Shown: positions 20,024-28,236 of the stretch, piece after piece | Numbering within the stretch: position 1 is the stretch's first letter | Layout: every line of letters starts with the position of its first letter | Origin: Acidobacteriota bacterium | GTDB taxonomy: Bacteria > Acidobacteriota > Vicinamibacteria > Vicinamibacterales > CAVVIG01 | Assembly: GCA_028876655.1 (NCBI GenBank) | Contig: JAGWRA010000275.1 | Span: 1-37,286 of the forward strand | Reading direction: 5' to 3' | DNA: 37,286 nucleotides | Made by a program: the position numbers and the translations under genes | Notes under the pieces: model-generated | The model's database searches: none | The model's input: only the letters and a program-made list of their open reading frames with translations | What the model was told of the DNA's origin: nothing

Positions 20024-20439
20024 GCGCTGAGGTGGTGTTTCTCGCCGCCATCGCGGCCGCCACGGTCATCATGGCCGCCATCCAGATCGGCGCGATCATC
20101 TACGCCGGGCGGATGGCGCGGCGGGTCGAGCGGCTGGTGGATCGGGTCGAGCAGGACCTGCAGCCGCTGTTCGGGAGCCTCACGGAGATCGCCCGTGACG
20201 CCACCCGGGCCAGCACGCTGGCCGTCGCGCAGGTGGAGCGCGCCGACCAGCTGTTCGCCGATCTGTCGCAGCGGCTCACGCAGACGGTCGCGGCGCTGCA
20301 GGCCACGATCCTGGGACCCGCCCGCGAGGGGCGGGCGCTCATCTACGGCCTGCGTGCGGCGTTCGCGGCGGTCCGTTCGATGCGCGACGATGGGCGATCG
20401 CGCGGCCGCAGCGACGACGAGGACGCGCTGTTCATCTGA
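20020..20439 (+). CDS. Small membrane-anchored hypothetical protein (DUF948-like topology)
   Basis: GTG start overlaps the previous stop (GTGA). One N-terminal TM (VVFLAAIAAATVIMAAIQIGAIIYA) followed by long helical region. Confidence 0.65.
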   Translation: MSAEVVFLAAIAAATVIMAAIQIGAIIYAGRMARRVERLVDRVEQDLQPLFGSLTEIARDATRASTLAVAQVERADQLFADLSQRLTQTVAALQATILGPAREGRALIYGLRAAFAAVRSMRDDGRSRGRSDDEDALFI

Positions 20440-20488
20440 TCGTCCGGGCTCGATCGCGTCCGGGGCGTGCCTGAACTCGTCGTCCGTC

Positions 20489-20518
20489 GTTGACGTGAAG
20501 GGCGTGCCGGTGATAGAA
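20489..20518 (+). promoter_or_regulatory. Weak sigma70-like promoter candidate
   Basis: TTGACG - 18 nt - TAGAAC upstream of the 20573 ORF. Confidence 0.3.
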
Positions 20519-20572
20519 CCGTTGCCACAGCTCAGCTGATCGTCCTGATCAACCCCGGAGGAGGGGGCCGAC

Positions 20573-21133
20573 ATGAGACGCTGTGGTCGCCCGATGTACG
20601 CAGGCTCGTTCATCGTGGCCGTACTGGCATGGTTATGCACGGCCGGTCCTGCTGCCGCCCAGAACGCCCAATCCCCAGCGGCAGCCAAGAGCCTCGTCTC
20701 GGCGCTCGATCAGGCCAAGCTGCAGGCCATCGCCGCGGCCGACCCCGCCAACCCCGGCGTCTACGTCGCCGCGCTCTACTACCCCGGTGCCGAACTCCTC
20801 GTGGTCCAGGCGAAGTACTCGGCGCCGGCCGCGATGGAGGCCACGCTCGCCAGCAAGGACTACCGCGAAGCCTACGTCGACCTGAACGGGGCGGCCGAGC
20901 CCGGCACGAAGATCTTCATCGAGGATCTCAAGGCCGACGGGCTGAACGCCAACCCGGGGAACGACCAGCCGTTCGACTCCTACGACGCCGGGACGCAGCA
21001 CGCGCAGTTCAACCACGACTGGAAGGCGCAGAAGATGTCGGAAGACCAGTACAAGAAGATCTTCCAGACCGCCGACCAGCAGTACGAGCACATGCTGACC
21101 GTGCTGCTCGGCGCGCTGAAGAAGCCGTCCTAG
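20573..21133 (+). CDS. Secreted hypothetical protein, 186 aa
   Basis: GGAGGAGGGGG RBS; signal peptide SFIVAVLAWLCTAGPAAAQ; no catalytic motif recognised. Confidence 0.75.
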   Translation: MRRCGRPMYAGSFIVAVLAWLCTAGPAAAQNAQSPAAAKSLVSALDQAKLQAIAAADPANPGVYVAALYYPGAELLVVQAKYSAPAAMEATLASKDYREAYVDLNGAAEPGTKIFIEDLKADGLNANPGNDQPFDSYDAGTQHAQFNHDWKAQKMSEDQYKKIFQTADQQYEHMLTVLLGALKKPS

Positions 21134-21160
21134 AGGCGCGAGGCGTGAGGCGGGAGAAGG
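21133..21160. repeat. Heptad tandem repeat between the 20573 ORF and tRNA-Val
   Basis: GAGGCGC GAGGCGT GAGGCGG GAGAAGG. Confidence 0.65.
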
Positions 21161-21161
21161 T

Positions 21162-21236
21162 TGGTGGGCGCTAGTGGATTCGAACCACTGACCCCCGCCG
21201 TGTGAAGGCGATGCTCTACCACTGAGCCAAGCGCCC
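21162..21236 (-). tRNA. tRNA-Val (anticodon CAC), CCA encoded
   Basis: GGGCGCT-TG-GCTC-AGTGGTA-GAGC-A-TCGCC-TTCACAC-GGCGG-GGGTC-AGTGG-TTCGAAT-CCACT-AGCGCCC-ACCA; cloverleaf folds by hand. Confidence 0.93.
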
Positions 21237-21316
21237 AACCAGACAACCCGACAAGTGTACCGCAAATCACACGCGCCCGGCAATCCCGCCCGGCGGATCG
21301 GACGCGGATCCGTCCC

Positions 21317-21832
21317 TCACGGCGTCAGCACCCGGATGTCCGGGAGGTTCCGGTAGCGCTCGTCGAAGTCCAGTCCGTAGCCGACGACGAAGCAGTCGGG
21401 GATCGTGAAGCCCACACAATCGACGTCGACCGGCACCTGCCGGCGTGACGGCTTGTCCAGCAGCGTCACCGTGCGGAGCGACCGTGGGGCGCGCGAGCGG
21501 ACGACCTGTTGCAGGACCTGCAGCGTCAAACCGGTGTCCACGATGTCCTCCACGAGCACGACGTCACGGCCGGTGACGGTGGCGTCCAGATCCCGGACCA
21601 GTTCCACCTCGCCCGACGACACCGTCCCCGACCGGTAGCTGGCGGCCGCCAGGAAGTCGACCGTCACCGGTCCCTCCATCGCGCGGACCAGATCCGCCAG
21701 GAAGACGAAGGCCCCCTTCAGGACGCCGACCAGGTGGATCGGCTCGCGGGCGTTGCGCTCGAGGTCGGCCGCCAGCTCGCGCACGCGAACCTGGATCTGC
21801 CCGGCCGTCAGCAGGACGTAATCGATGGGCAT
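21317..21832 (-). CDS. hpt: Hypoxanthine phosphoribosyltransferase
   Basis: VGVLKGAFVFLADLVR; VVLVEDIVDTGLTL (PRPP motif); VGYGLDFDERYRNLPDI. Confidence 0.96.
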   Translation of the reverse strand: MPIDYVLLTAGQIQVRVRELAADLERNAREPIHLVGVLKGAFVFLADLVRAMEGPVTVDFLAAASYRSGTVSSGEVELVRDLDATVTGRDVVLVEDIVDTGLTLQVLQQVVRSRAPRSLRTVTLLDKPSRRQVPVDVDCVGFTIPDCFVVGYGLDFDERYRNLPDIRVLTP

Positions 21833-21876
21833 CGGGAGTCGTGTGCCGGACCGCCGTGGCCGGACGGCCCGCAGCG

Positions 21877-21883
21877 TATCATA
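21877..21883. promoter_or_regulatory. Candidate bidirectional -10 (TATCATA) between hpt and deoC
   Basis: TATCAT on + strand overlaps TATGAT on - strand in a divergent intergenic region. Confidence 0.4.
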
Positions 21884-21907
21884 GCCGGCGGGACGGAGGG
21901 GTTGAGG

Positions 21908-22741
21908 GTGACCGGCGAGCAACTCGAGGCGACGATCGAGCGGGTGACCCGGCGGCTGCGGGCGGACGTGGGACGCGACTGGTGCCCCTGCCACGCGCTC
22001 CCGCGCGGGCGCTGCCCCGGAACGGAGCAGACGGCCGGTGGCCAGTCGATCGAGGCGCCGACCGCCGCCGGGCTGGCGCGGCTGATCGACCACACACTCC
22101 TCCGGCCCGAGGCGGCGAGGCCGGACATCGTCAGGCTCTGCCAGGAAGGACTGGCCTTCGCGTTCGCGACCGTCTGTGTCAATCCGTGGTGGGTGCCGGA
22201 AGCGGCGGCCCGGCTGGCCGGGTCGCCGGTCGGGGTCTGCGCCGTGGTCGGCTTCCCCCTGGGGGCGCTGCCGCCGGCCCTGAAGCGCCAGGAAGCAGCC
22301 GCGGTGCTCGGTGACGGGGCCAGCGAGGTGGACATGGTCGTCAATCTGGGCGCCGTGAAGTCCGGCGAGTGGCCGGTCGTCTGTGCCGAGATCGAGGCGG
22401 TGGTGGCGGAGGCCGCCCGCCATGGCGCCCTGGTGAAAGTGATCCTGGAAACGGCGCTTCTCGGGCTGGAGGAGAAGATTGCCGTGGCGCTGGTGGCGCG
22501 GGGGGCCGGTGCGTCGTTCGTCAAGACCTCGACCGGGTTCGGTCCGGGCGGCGCGACGGTCGACGACGTGCGACTGCTGCGGCGGGTGGTCGGATCGGCG
22601 ATGGGGGTGAAGGCCTCCGGCGGCATCCGTGATGCATCCCATGCGGCGGCCCTGCTCGATGCAGGGGCGACGCGACTGGGGACGAGCGCCGGGATGGTGA
22701 TCGTCCGCGAGTGGGAGGTCGCGCAAGGCCGATCGCAGTGA
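21908..22741 (+). CDS. deoC: Deoxyribose-phosphate aldolase
   Basis: LIDHTLLRPEA; FATVCVNPWWV; GFPLGA; SEVDMVVNLGAVKSG; KVILETALL; FVKTSTGFG; VKASGGIR. GTG start. Confidence 0.95.
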   Translation: MTGEQLEATIERVTRRLRADVGRDWCPCHALPRGRCPGTEQTAGGQSIEAPTAAGLARLIDHTLLRPEAARPDIVRLCQEGLAFAFATVCVNPWWVPEAAARLAGSPVGVCAVVGFPLGALPPALKRQEAAAVLGDGASEVDMVVNLGAVKSGEWPVVCAEIEAVVAEAARHGALVKVILETALLGLEEKIAVALVARGAGASFVKTSTGFGPGGATVDDVRLLRRVVGSAMGVKASGGIRDASHAAALLDAGATRLGTSAGMVIVREWEVAQGRSQ

Positions 22742-22794
22742 CGAGGTGGAGAGTGGATGACAGAATTGTCGCCCGAAAAGCGCCGCGTGATCGC

Positions 22795-22823
22795 TTTACT
22801 TCACCCGGCAGGGCAGCTAGCAT
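22795..22823 (+). promoter_or_regulatory. Sigma70-like promoter candidate for the 22904 ORF
   Basis: TTTACT - 17 nt - TAGCAT; TAGCATGT is repeated 12 nt downstream (22818-22825, 22830-22837). Confidence 0.4.
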
Positions 22824-22903
22824 GTCGGATAGCATGTGAATCTTATGCGCGACCGGATTCGGCATGTCACCCGGCTCATTGGCGATCGTCAGGAGGCATC
22901 TTA

Positions 22904-23179
22904 GTGGCGGATCTCAATCGCGAGCAGTTACATCGGCTGGCCCGGCTCGGGGCCGAAGCGAGATTGCAGGAGCTTCGTCGGGAGGAACTGGCCATCCGTC
23001 AGGCGTTTCCTGAGTTGTTCAAGTCAGGGCCGCGCGGTCAGAAGGCGGCGCCGGCCGGACAGACGACGGTCAGGAAGCGGCGTTACCGGATGTCAGCGGA
23101 GCAGAAGAAGGCCGTCTCGGAGCGGATGCGGAAGTATTGGGCCGCACGCCGGCGTCAGAAGGACAAGGCCGCGAAGTAA
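22904..23179 (+). CDS. Small basic hypothetical protein, 91 aa
   Basis: AGGAGG at 22891-22896, 8 nt upstream of GTG; C-terminal RKRRYRMSAEQKKAVSERMRKYWAARRRQKDKAAK. Confidence 0.65.
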   Translation: MADLNREQLHRLARLGAEARLQELRREELAIRQAFPELFKSGPRGQKAAPAGQTTVRKRRYRMSAEQKKAVSERMRKYWAARRRQKDKAAK

Positions 23180-23201
23180 TCGGCGCGCGGCGGCCAACCG
23201 A

Positions 23202-23228
23202 GCGGCCACTGGTGCAACCGGTGGCCGC
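23202..23228 (+). terminator. 12-bp hairpin downstream of the 22904 ORF
   Basis: GCGGCCACTGGT-GCA-ACCGGTGGCCGC, one T-G wobble; begins 23 nt after the stop. Confidence 0.55.
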
Positions 23229-23377
23229 CCCCTCCTGGAACCACCCCACGAACCCAGTGCAATCGCCGGGCTTCTCGCGTAAGATAGCCTGCAATTCACG
23301 AATGCAAAAGTGTGCAGGACGGCTGCCCGAATGGACGCAGGATCGTCAGGGTATCTGCTGTCGAGTGGACGGATGAC

Positions 23378-23611
23378 ATGGCACGGATGATCGTGCGGCG
23401 TGGCTGCCTCGATACCTTCGAGCGTCTGCGCCGGATGTTCGTCGAGGATCCCGAAATAGAGGTCGTGTGGGACCGGAGGGTAGGGGACCGCCGCGCGGGC
23501 GAACGCCGGCGCGGGTCCAGGCCGGGCTCCCGGGACCGTCGCCAGTCCGACCGCCGCACCATCCCACCCCAGAGCTGGCTCGCGCTCGACTTCCTCGTCG
23601 CGCGGGACTGA
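23378..23611 (+). CDS. Small hypothetical protein with DRR/GDRR repeats
   Basis: MARMIVRRGCLDTFERLRRMFVEDPEIEVVWDRRVGDRRAGERRRGSRPGSRDRRQSDRRTIPPQSWLALDFLVARD. Confidence 0.6.
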   Translation: MARMIVRRGCLDTFERLRRMFVEDPEIEVVWDRRVGDRRAGERRRGSRPGSRDRRQSDRRTIPPQSWLALDFLVARD

Positions 23612-23632
23612 GCGACACTCGGTCTCCGTCCG

Positions 23633-24649
23633 CTATCCCCGGTAGGCGGGACGCACCCGCCACCCCAGATCCTCCAGCGCGCCCGTCCGGATCAGCTCGA
23701 TGAAGTGTTCGACGAGGTCGTGCTGCCGCCAGCCGACCCGCACCTCCTCGCGCAGGGTCTCGAAGCCCCGTTCCGCCGGCCAGGCCCCCTTGTACGGCCG
23801 CGCGGTGGTGACGGCGTCGTAGCAGTCGACGATGCCCATGATCTGGGCGAGCAGGGGGACGTCGGTGGCCACGAGGCGATCGGGATAGCCGCTGCCGTCC
23901 AGGTGTTCGTGATGCGAGCGGACGATGGGGCGGACGCGGCGGAGGACGCGCAGTTCGCCACACAGCCGTTCACCCACGACGGGATGCTCCTGCATGATCG
24001 CCCGCTCCTCGGCCGTCAGCGGGCCCGGCTTGAGCAGGATGGCGTCGGGAACGCCGATCTTACCCAGATCGTGCAGAAACGCCCCGCGGCGCAGTGCGGC
24101 GACATCCTCGTCGGGAAGACGCAGCGAGCGTCCCAGGGCGGTCGCATACTCAGACAGCCGGAGGCAGTGACCGTCGGTGTACCGGTCGCGCGCCTCGACC
24201 GTGAGGGCGAGGCTCAGGATGACGGCCTCGGCCGAATCGAGCTCGTCGGTGAAGCGCTTCAGCCGCACGAGCGATCGCACGCGGGCCCGGAGTTCGTGCG
24301 AGTTCACGGGCTTGGTCAGGAAGTCGTCGGCGCCGGCCTCGATCCCGCGGATGCGATCGGCCCGCTCCTGCAGGGCCGTGACGAGGACGACTGGAATCAG
24401 CCGTGTCGCCGGACTCTGCTTCAGTTGCCGGCAGACCTCGAAGCCGCTCAGCCCGGGCATGACGATGTCGAGCAGGACGACGTCGGGGGGATCGTGCTGG
24501 ACGATCTCCAGGGCCGCTTCGCCGCCCGTGGCGGTGCGGACCTCGTAGCCGTCCTTCACCAGAAACGCCGCGAACAGTTCCAGATTGGCCGGCACATCGT
24601 CGACGACGAGAATGCAGCCGGCAGAGGGAGTAGGGACGGGGACAGGCAT
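23633..24649 (-). CDS. Response regulator with HD-GYP c-di-GMP phosphodiesterase domain (RpfG-like)
   Basis: REC: ILVVDDVPAN, DVVLLDIVMPG, FLTKPVNSHEL. HD: FLHDLGKIGVPD. GYP: HHEHLDGSGYPDRL. Confidence 0.96.
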   Translation of the reverse strand: MPVPVPTPSAGCILVVDDVPANLELFAAFLVKDGYEVRTATGGEAALEIVQHDPPDVVLLDIVMPGLSGFEVCRQLKQSPATRLIPVVLVTALQERADRIRGIEAGADDFLTKPVNSHELRARVRSLVRLKRFTDELDSAEAVILSLALTVEARDRYTDGHCLRLSEYATALGRSLRLPDEDVAALRRGAFLHDLGKIGVPDAILLKPGPLTAEERAIMQEHPVVGERLCGELRVLRRVRPIVRSHHEHLDGSGYPDRLVATDVPLLAQIMGIVDCYDAVTTARPYKGAWPAERGFETLREEVRVGWRQHDLVEHFIELIRTGALEDLGWRVRPAYRG

Positions 24650-24909
24650 TTGTTACACGAACGCGTGACGTGGGTCGGACAGGCGGCCGCCGAACCGCTT
24701 CTGTTCGAGGAGAGGATCCAAGCTCCGTACCAGTACCGGAGTCCGGATCTGGCTGGAAGCCGGGCCGGTGGCGCGAGTGCGGGCTGCGCGGTCGTACGGA
24801 TCCGGCGGATGGATGTCGGTTTCGTCGGTACGCCGTGCACGCGTGCGCAGAACCGCGCGGGCTCAGACAGGAGGGACGGACGGGCGTTGGAGGAGCGGCC
24901 GGGAATGAG

Positions 24910-24984
<75 letters not shown>

Positions 24985-25046
24985 CCGGCCGACGTGCAGC
25001 CGCCATTCTATCAGATCCGGCCCGGCCCACGCCCGGGCCGGCGGCC

Positions 25047-26411
25047 TCAGCTCCGGATGACGGCCAGGACCTCGTCCCGCCGCTGTTCCATCAGGGCCTG
25101 GGTGGCCGCCTCGAGGTTCAGGCGGAGGAGCGGTTCGGTGTTGGAGGGCCGGACGTTGAAGTGCCAGTCCGGGAACTCCACCGAGATGCCGTCCATATGG
25201 TACTGGTGGCCGGTCGCGTAGCGCGCCGCGAGTGCCTCCAGCCTGGCCGGGACGGCGTCCATGCTGGCGACCCGGGTGTTGATCTCGCCCGAGATGAAGT
25301 ACCGGGCCCGGAGCGGCTCGAGCAGCTGGTGCAGGCTCTGACCCTTGCGGGACATCAGCTCGAGGATCAGGAGCGCCGGGATGAAGCCGTTGTCGGCGTA
25401 GTAGTTGTCCCGGAAGTAGTAGTGGCCGGTGACCTCGCCGCCGAAGATGGCGTTCTCTTCGCGCATGCGGCGCTTGATGAAGGCGTGTCCCACCCGGTTC
25501 ATCAGCGCCCGCCCGCCGTAACGGGCGACGGTGTCCTTCACGGCATGACTGGCGCGCAGGTCGTAGATGACCGTCTCGCCGGGGTGTTTCAGCAGGAACG
25601 CCTCGGCCAGGAGCGCGGTGACGAAGTCGCCCGGTACGAAGGCGCCGCTGCCGTCGATGAAGAAGCAGCGATCGGCGTCGCCGTCCCAGGCAATGCCGAT
25701 GTCGGCCTTCTCGGCGACGACGCGTTCGGTGATGTCGCGCCGGTTGGCCTCGATGAGCGGGTTCGCCTCGTGGGTGGGGAAGCGGCCGTCGATCGTGAAG
25801 CAGAGGCGGGTGGTGCGGCACGGCAGCCGGTCGAACAGCTGCGGCGCCACGAGTCCCGCCATGCCGCACCCGGCGTCGAGCACGACGTTGAAGGGCCGGA
25901 TCGCCTGCGGATCGATGAACGACATCACGTGAGCCACGTAGTCGTCCAGGATGGACCCGTCGGAGAGCCCGCCGGCCGCCGGGGGCGCCAGCGGGATGCG
26001 GTCCTGCGCGATCATGTCGCGCAGGGCGCCGATGCCCTGATCGCCGCTCAGGGGCAGGGCGCCTGTGGCCACGAGCTTCAGGCCGTTGTACTCCTTGGGA
26101 TTGTGCGAAGCGGTGACCTCCGCTCCCCCGTCGAAGCCACCGCGGACGACGGCGACGTACAACATGTCGGTCGCCGCCATGCCGAGATCGACCACCTCGG
26201 CCCCCTGTGTCCGGGCCCCCTCGATGAAGGCGGCGGCCAGCGACGGCGACGAGAGCCGCATGTCGCGCCCCACGACGATCCGCTTCGCCCCGAGGTAGGC
26301 GACGAACGCGCGGCCGATCGCGCGGGCGGCGGGCTCGTCGAGTTCGTCGGGGTACGTCCCGCGGACGTCGTACGCCTTGAAGATGCCGGGGTGGATGCGC
26401 GTAACGCTCAT
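25047..26411 (-). CDS. Phosphomannomutase/phosphoglucomutase
   Basis: IFKAYDVRGTYPDEL; VTASHNPKEYNGLK; WDGDADRCFFID; GGEVTGHYYF; RPSNTEPLLRLNLEA. Confidence 0.95.
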   Translation of the reverse strand: MSVTRIHPGIFKAYDVRGTYPDELDEPAARAIGRAFVAYLGAKRIVVGRDMRLSSPSLAAAFIEGARTQGAEVVDLGMAATDMLYVAVVRGGFDGGAEVTASHNPKEYNGLKLVATGALPLSGDQGIGALRDMIAQDRIPLAPPAAGGLSDGSILDDYVAHVMSFIDPQAIRPFNVVLDAGCGMAGLVAPQLFDRLPCRTTRLCFTIDGRFPTHEANPLIEANRRDITERVVAEKADIGIAWDGDADRCFFIDGSGAFVPGDFVTALLAEAFLLKHPGETVIYDLRASHAVKDTVARYGGRALMNRVGHAFIKRRMREENAIFGGEVTGHYYFRDNYYADNGFIPALLILELMSRKGQSLHQLLEPLRARYFISGEINTRVASMDAVPARLEALAARYATGHQYHMDGISVEFPDWHFNVRPSNTEPLLRLNLEAATQALMEQRRDEVLAVIRS

Positions 26412-26446
26412 GAGTTCCTCATGCGCCGGAGCGGGCGCGCCGGCCC

Positions 26447-27502
26447 TCAGAGCCGGCTGAAGTCGGTGACGACGGAGCGATCGCCGAGGACGACGCCGCC
26501 CTGCAGGGTCACGCTGTGGCCGACGTGGCAGCGGCGGCCGAGGATCGCCTGTCGCACCGTGGCCTCGCGTCCGATCCGGCTGCTCGGCCAGAGCACCGAG
26601 GCCTCGACGCTGGCGCCTTCCTCGATCTGGCAGTCCTGGCCGACGACCGAGTAGGGGCCGATCCGGGCCCCCGCCTTCACGACGACCCCCTCGTCGACGA
26701 AGGCCGGTCCGGCGACCGCCGCACCCTCTTCGATGCGGGCGCCCGGCGCGATCCAGGTCGCCGGCGCCTCACCCGCGAACGGGGCGGCCTGGAACCGCCG
26801 GTCGAGGATGTCGCGGTGGACCTGGAGGTACTTCTCGGGCGTCCCGATGTCGATCCAGTAGCCGTGGTGGACGTAGGCGACGAAGGTCTCGCCCCGTTCG
26901 ATGAGCGACGGGAAGAAGCTGCGTTCGATGGACCAGGCCGTGTCCTTCGGGATCCGGTCGAAGGTCTCGGGCTCGAGGATGTACAGGCCGGCGTTGATCG
27001 TGTTGCAGGTGATCTCGTCCGGCCTGGGCTTCTCGAGGAACCGGCGGATGTTGCCCACCTCGTCGGTCTCGACGAGGCCGTAGGCCGTCGGGTTCTCGAC
27101 CGGCGTGAGGACGATGGTGGCCCTGGCGCGCCGCTCCCGATGGAGCCGGATGACGGCCGGCAGGTCGACCTGCGTCAGCACGTCGCCGTTGATCACGACG
27201 ACCGACTCGGTGAGCGCGTCGCCGGCGTAGCGGACGGCACCGGCCGTGCCCAGGGGGGCCGGCTCGACGACGTAGCGGATGCGGACGCCCAGCTCGCTGC
27301 CATCGCCGAGCAGTTCCTCGATGCGGCGGGGCTGGTAGTTCAGGCTCAGCATCACCTCGTCGATCTCGGGGACCTGCTTGAGGAGATCGATCTGGTAGTG
27401 GAGGAACGGCCGGCCGAAGATCGGAACGATCGGCTTGGGGGTGTGGAGGGTCAACGGGCGCAGCCGCGTCCCCTTGCCTCCTGCGAGGAGAATGGCCTTC
27501 AT
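26447..27502 (-). CDS. Mannose-1-phosphate guanylyltransferase-like sugar nucleotidyltransferase with left-handed beta-helix C-terminus
   Basis: MKAILLAGGKGTRLRPLTLHTPKPIVPIFGRPFLHYQIDLL; VVINGDVL; FLEKP; C-terminal hexapeptide-like repeats. Confidence 0.92.
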   Translation of the reverse strand: MKAILLAGGKGTRLRPLTLHTPKPIVPIFGRPFLHYQIDLLKQVPEIDEVMLSLNYQPRRIEELLGDGSELGVRIRYVVEPAPLGTAGAVRYAGDALTESVVVINGDVLTQVDLPAVIRLHRERRARATIVLTPVENPTAYGLVETDEVGNIRRFLEKPRPDEITCNTINAGLYILEPETFDRIPKDTAWSIERSFFPSLIERGETFVAYVHHGYWIDIGTPEKYLQVHRDILDRRFQAAPFAGEAPATWIAPGARIEEGAAVAGPAFVDEGVVVKAGARIGPYSVVGQDCQIEEGASVEASVLWPSSRIGREATVRQAILGRRCHVGHSVTLQGGVVLGDRSVVTDFSRL

Positions 27503-27589
27503 AGCAACCTCGACATGTTACCTCAAAACCGCCGTGTTCCGGGGCCGGCCGCCCCTCAGGAAGTCGTTGTCGGGGTGGGGGGCGGAGGG

Positions 27590-27595
27590 TACAAT
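27590..27595 (+). promoter_or_regulatory. -10 box (TACAAT) 7 nt upstream of pgsA ATG
   Basis: GGAGGGTACAATGGCCGCGATGAATCTG. Confidence 0.5.
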
Positions 27596-27602
27596 GGCCG
27601 CG

Positions 27603-28214
27603 ATGAATCTGCCGAACGCCCTCACGGTGACGCGGATTTTCCTCGTCCCGCTGCTCGTGGTGGTCCTGCTCACGAAGTTCGAGGGGCGGCTGATTCTCGG
27701 CGCGCCGAAGGAGTTCGTCGGCGCCGGCATCTTCGCGGTGGCGTCGTTCACCGACTGGCTGGACGGGTTCCTGGCCCGGCGGCGGCAGCAGGTGACGGTG
27801 CTCGGGCAGGTCATCGATCCGCTGGCGGACAAGCTCCTCACGTCCGCGGCGTTCATCTCGCTCGTGCAGCTGGATCTCGCCCCGGCCTGGATGGTGGCCA
27901 TCATCATCGGCCGCGAGCTGGCGGTCACCGGGCTGCGCAGCATCGCCCTCGCGCGCGGGGTGGTCATCCCCGCGTCTCCGCTCGGCAAGGTCAAGATGGT
28001 GTCGCAGGTCGTGGCGATCCTGGCGCTGATCCTGGGGAGCGGCCAGTTCGGGCAGCTCCAGGTGATCGGCCAGTTGGCGCTGTGGGTGGTGGTGGTGACG
28101 GCGGTGGTCTCGGCGGCCGATTACTACCGCCGCTTCAGCGCGGGGCTGGCGCCGCGGGCCGCCACCCGGACGGCGGCGCCGGGCGCCGACGAGCGCCGCA
28201 CCCGCGTCAGCTGA
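27603..28214 (+). CDS. pgsA: CDP-diacylglycerol-glycerol-3-phosphate 3-phosphatidyltransferase
   Basis: NLPNALTVTRIFLVPL; CDP-alcohol motif DGFLARRRQQVTVLGQVIDPLADK; IIGREL. Confidence 0.95.
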   Translation: MNLPNALTVTRIFLVPLLVVVLLTKFEGRLILGAPKEFVGAGIFAVASFTDWLDGFLARRRQQVTVLGQVIDPLADKLLTSAAFISLVQLDLAPAWMVAIIIGRELAVTGLRSIALARGVVIPASPLGKVKMVSQVVAILALILGSGQFGQLQVIGQLALWVVVVTAVVSAADYYRRFSAGLAPRAATRTAAPGADERRTRVS

Positions 28215-28236
28215 TCCGCCGATCCCGGGCGGCCGC

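Noticed and set aside
22757-23179. 140-aa version of the small basic ORF starting at 22757
   Set aside because: The 22904 GTG has a consensus AGGAGG at proper spacing, and the upstream 49 codons overlap a promoter-like region.
23270-23377. Possible degenerate c-di-GMP (GEMM-like) riboswitch upstream of the 23378 ORF (tgcaaaagtgtgcaggacggctgcccgaatggacgcagg), near an HD-GYP gene
   Set aside because: Only loose word similarity; I could not build the conserved P1/P2/P3 core or the GGGACGCAAAG block. An Infernal GEMM scan would decide; a significant hit would reverse this.
24650-24909. Possible small ORFs between the HD-GYP gene and tRNA-Gly (e.g. 24556-24840 minus)
   Set aside because: No RBS-supported start, partly overlap the HD-GYP N-terminus, and compositionally noncoding.
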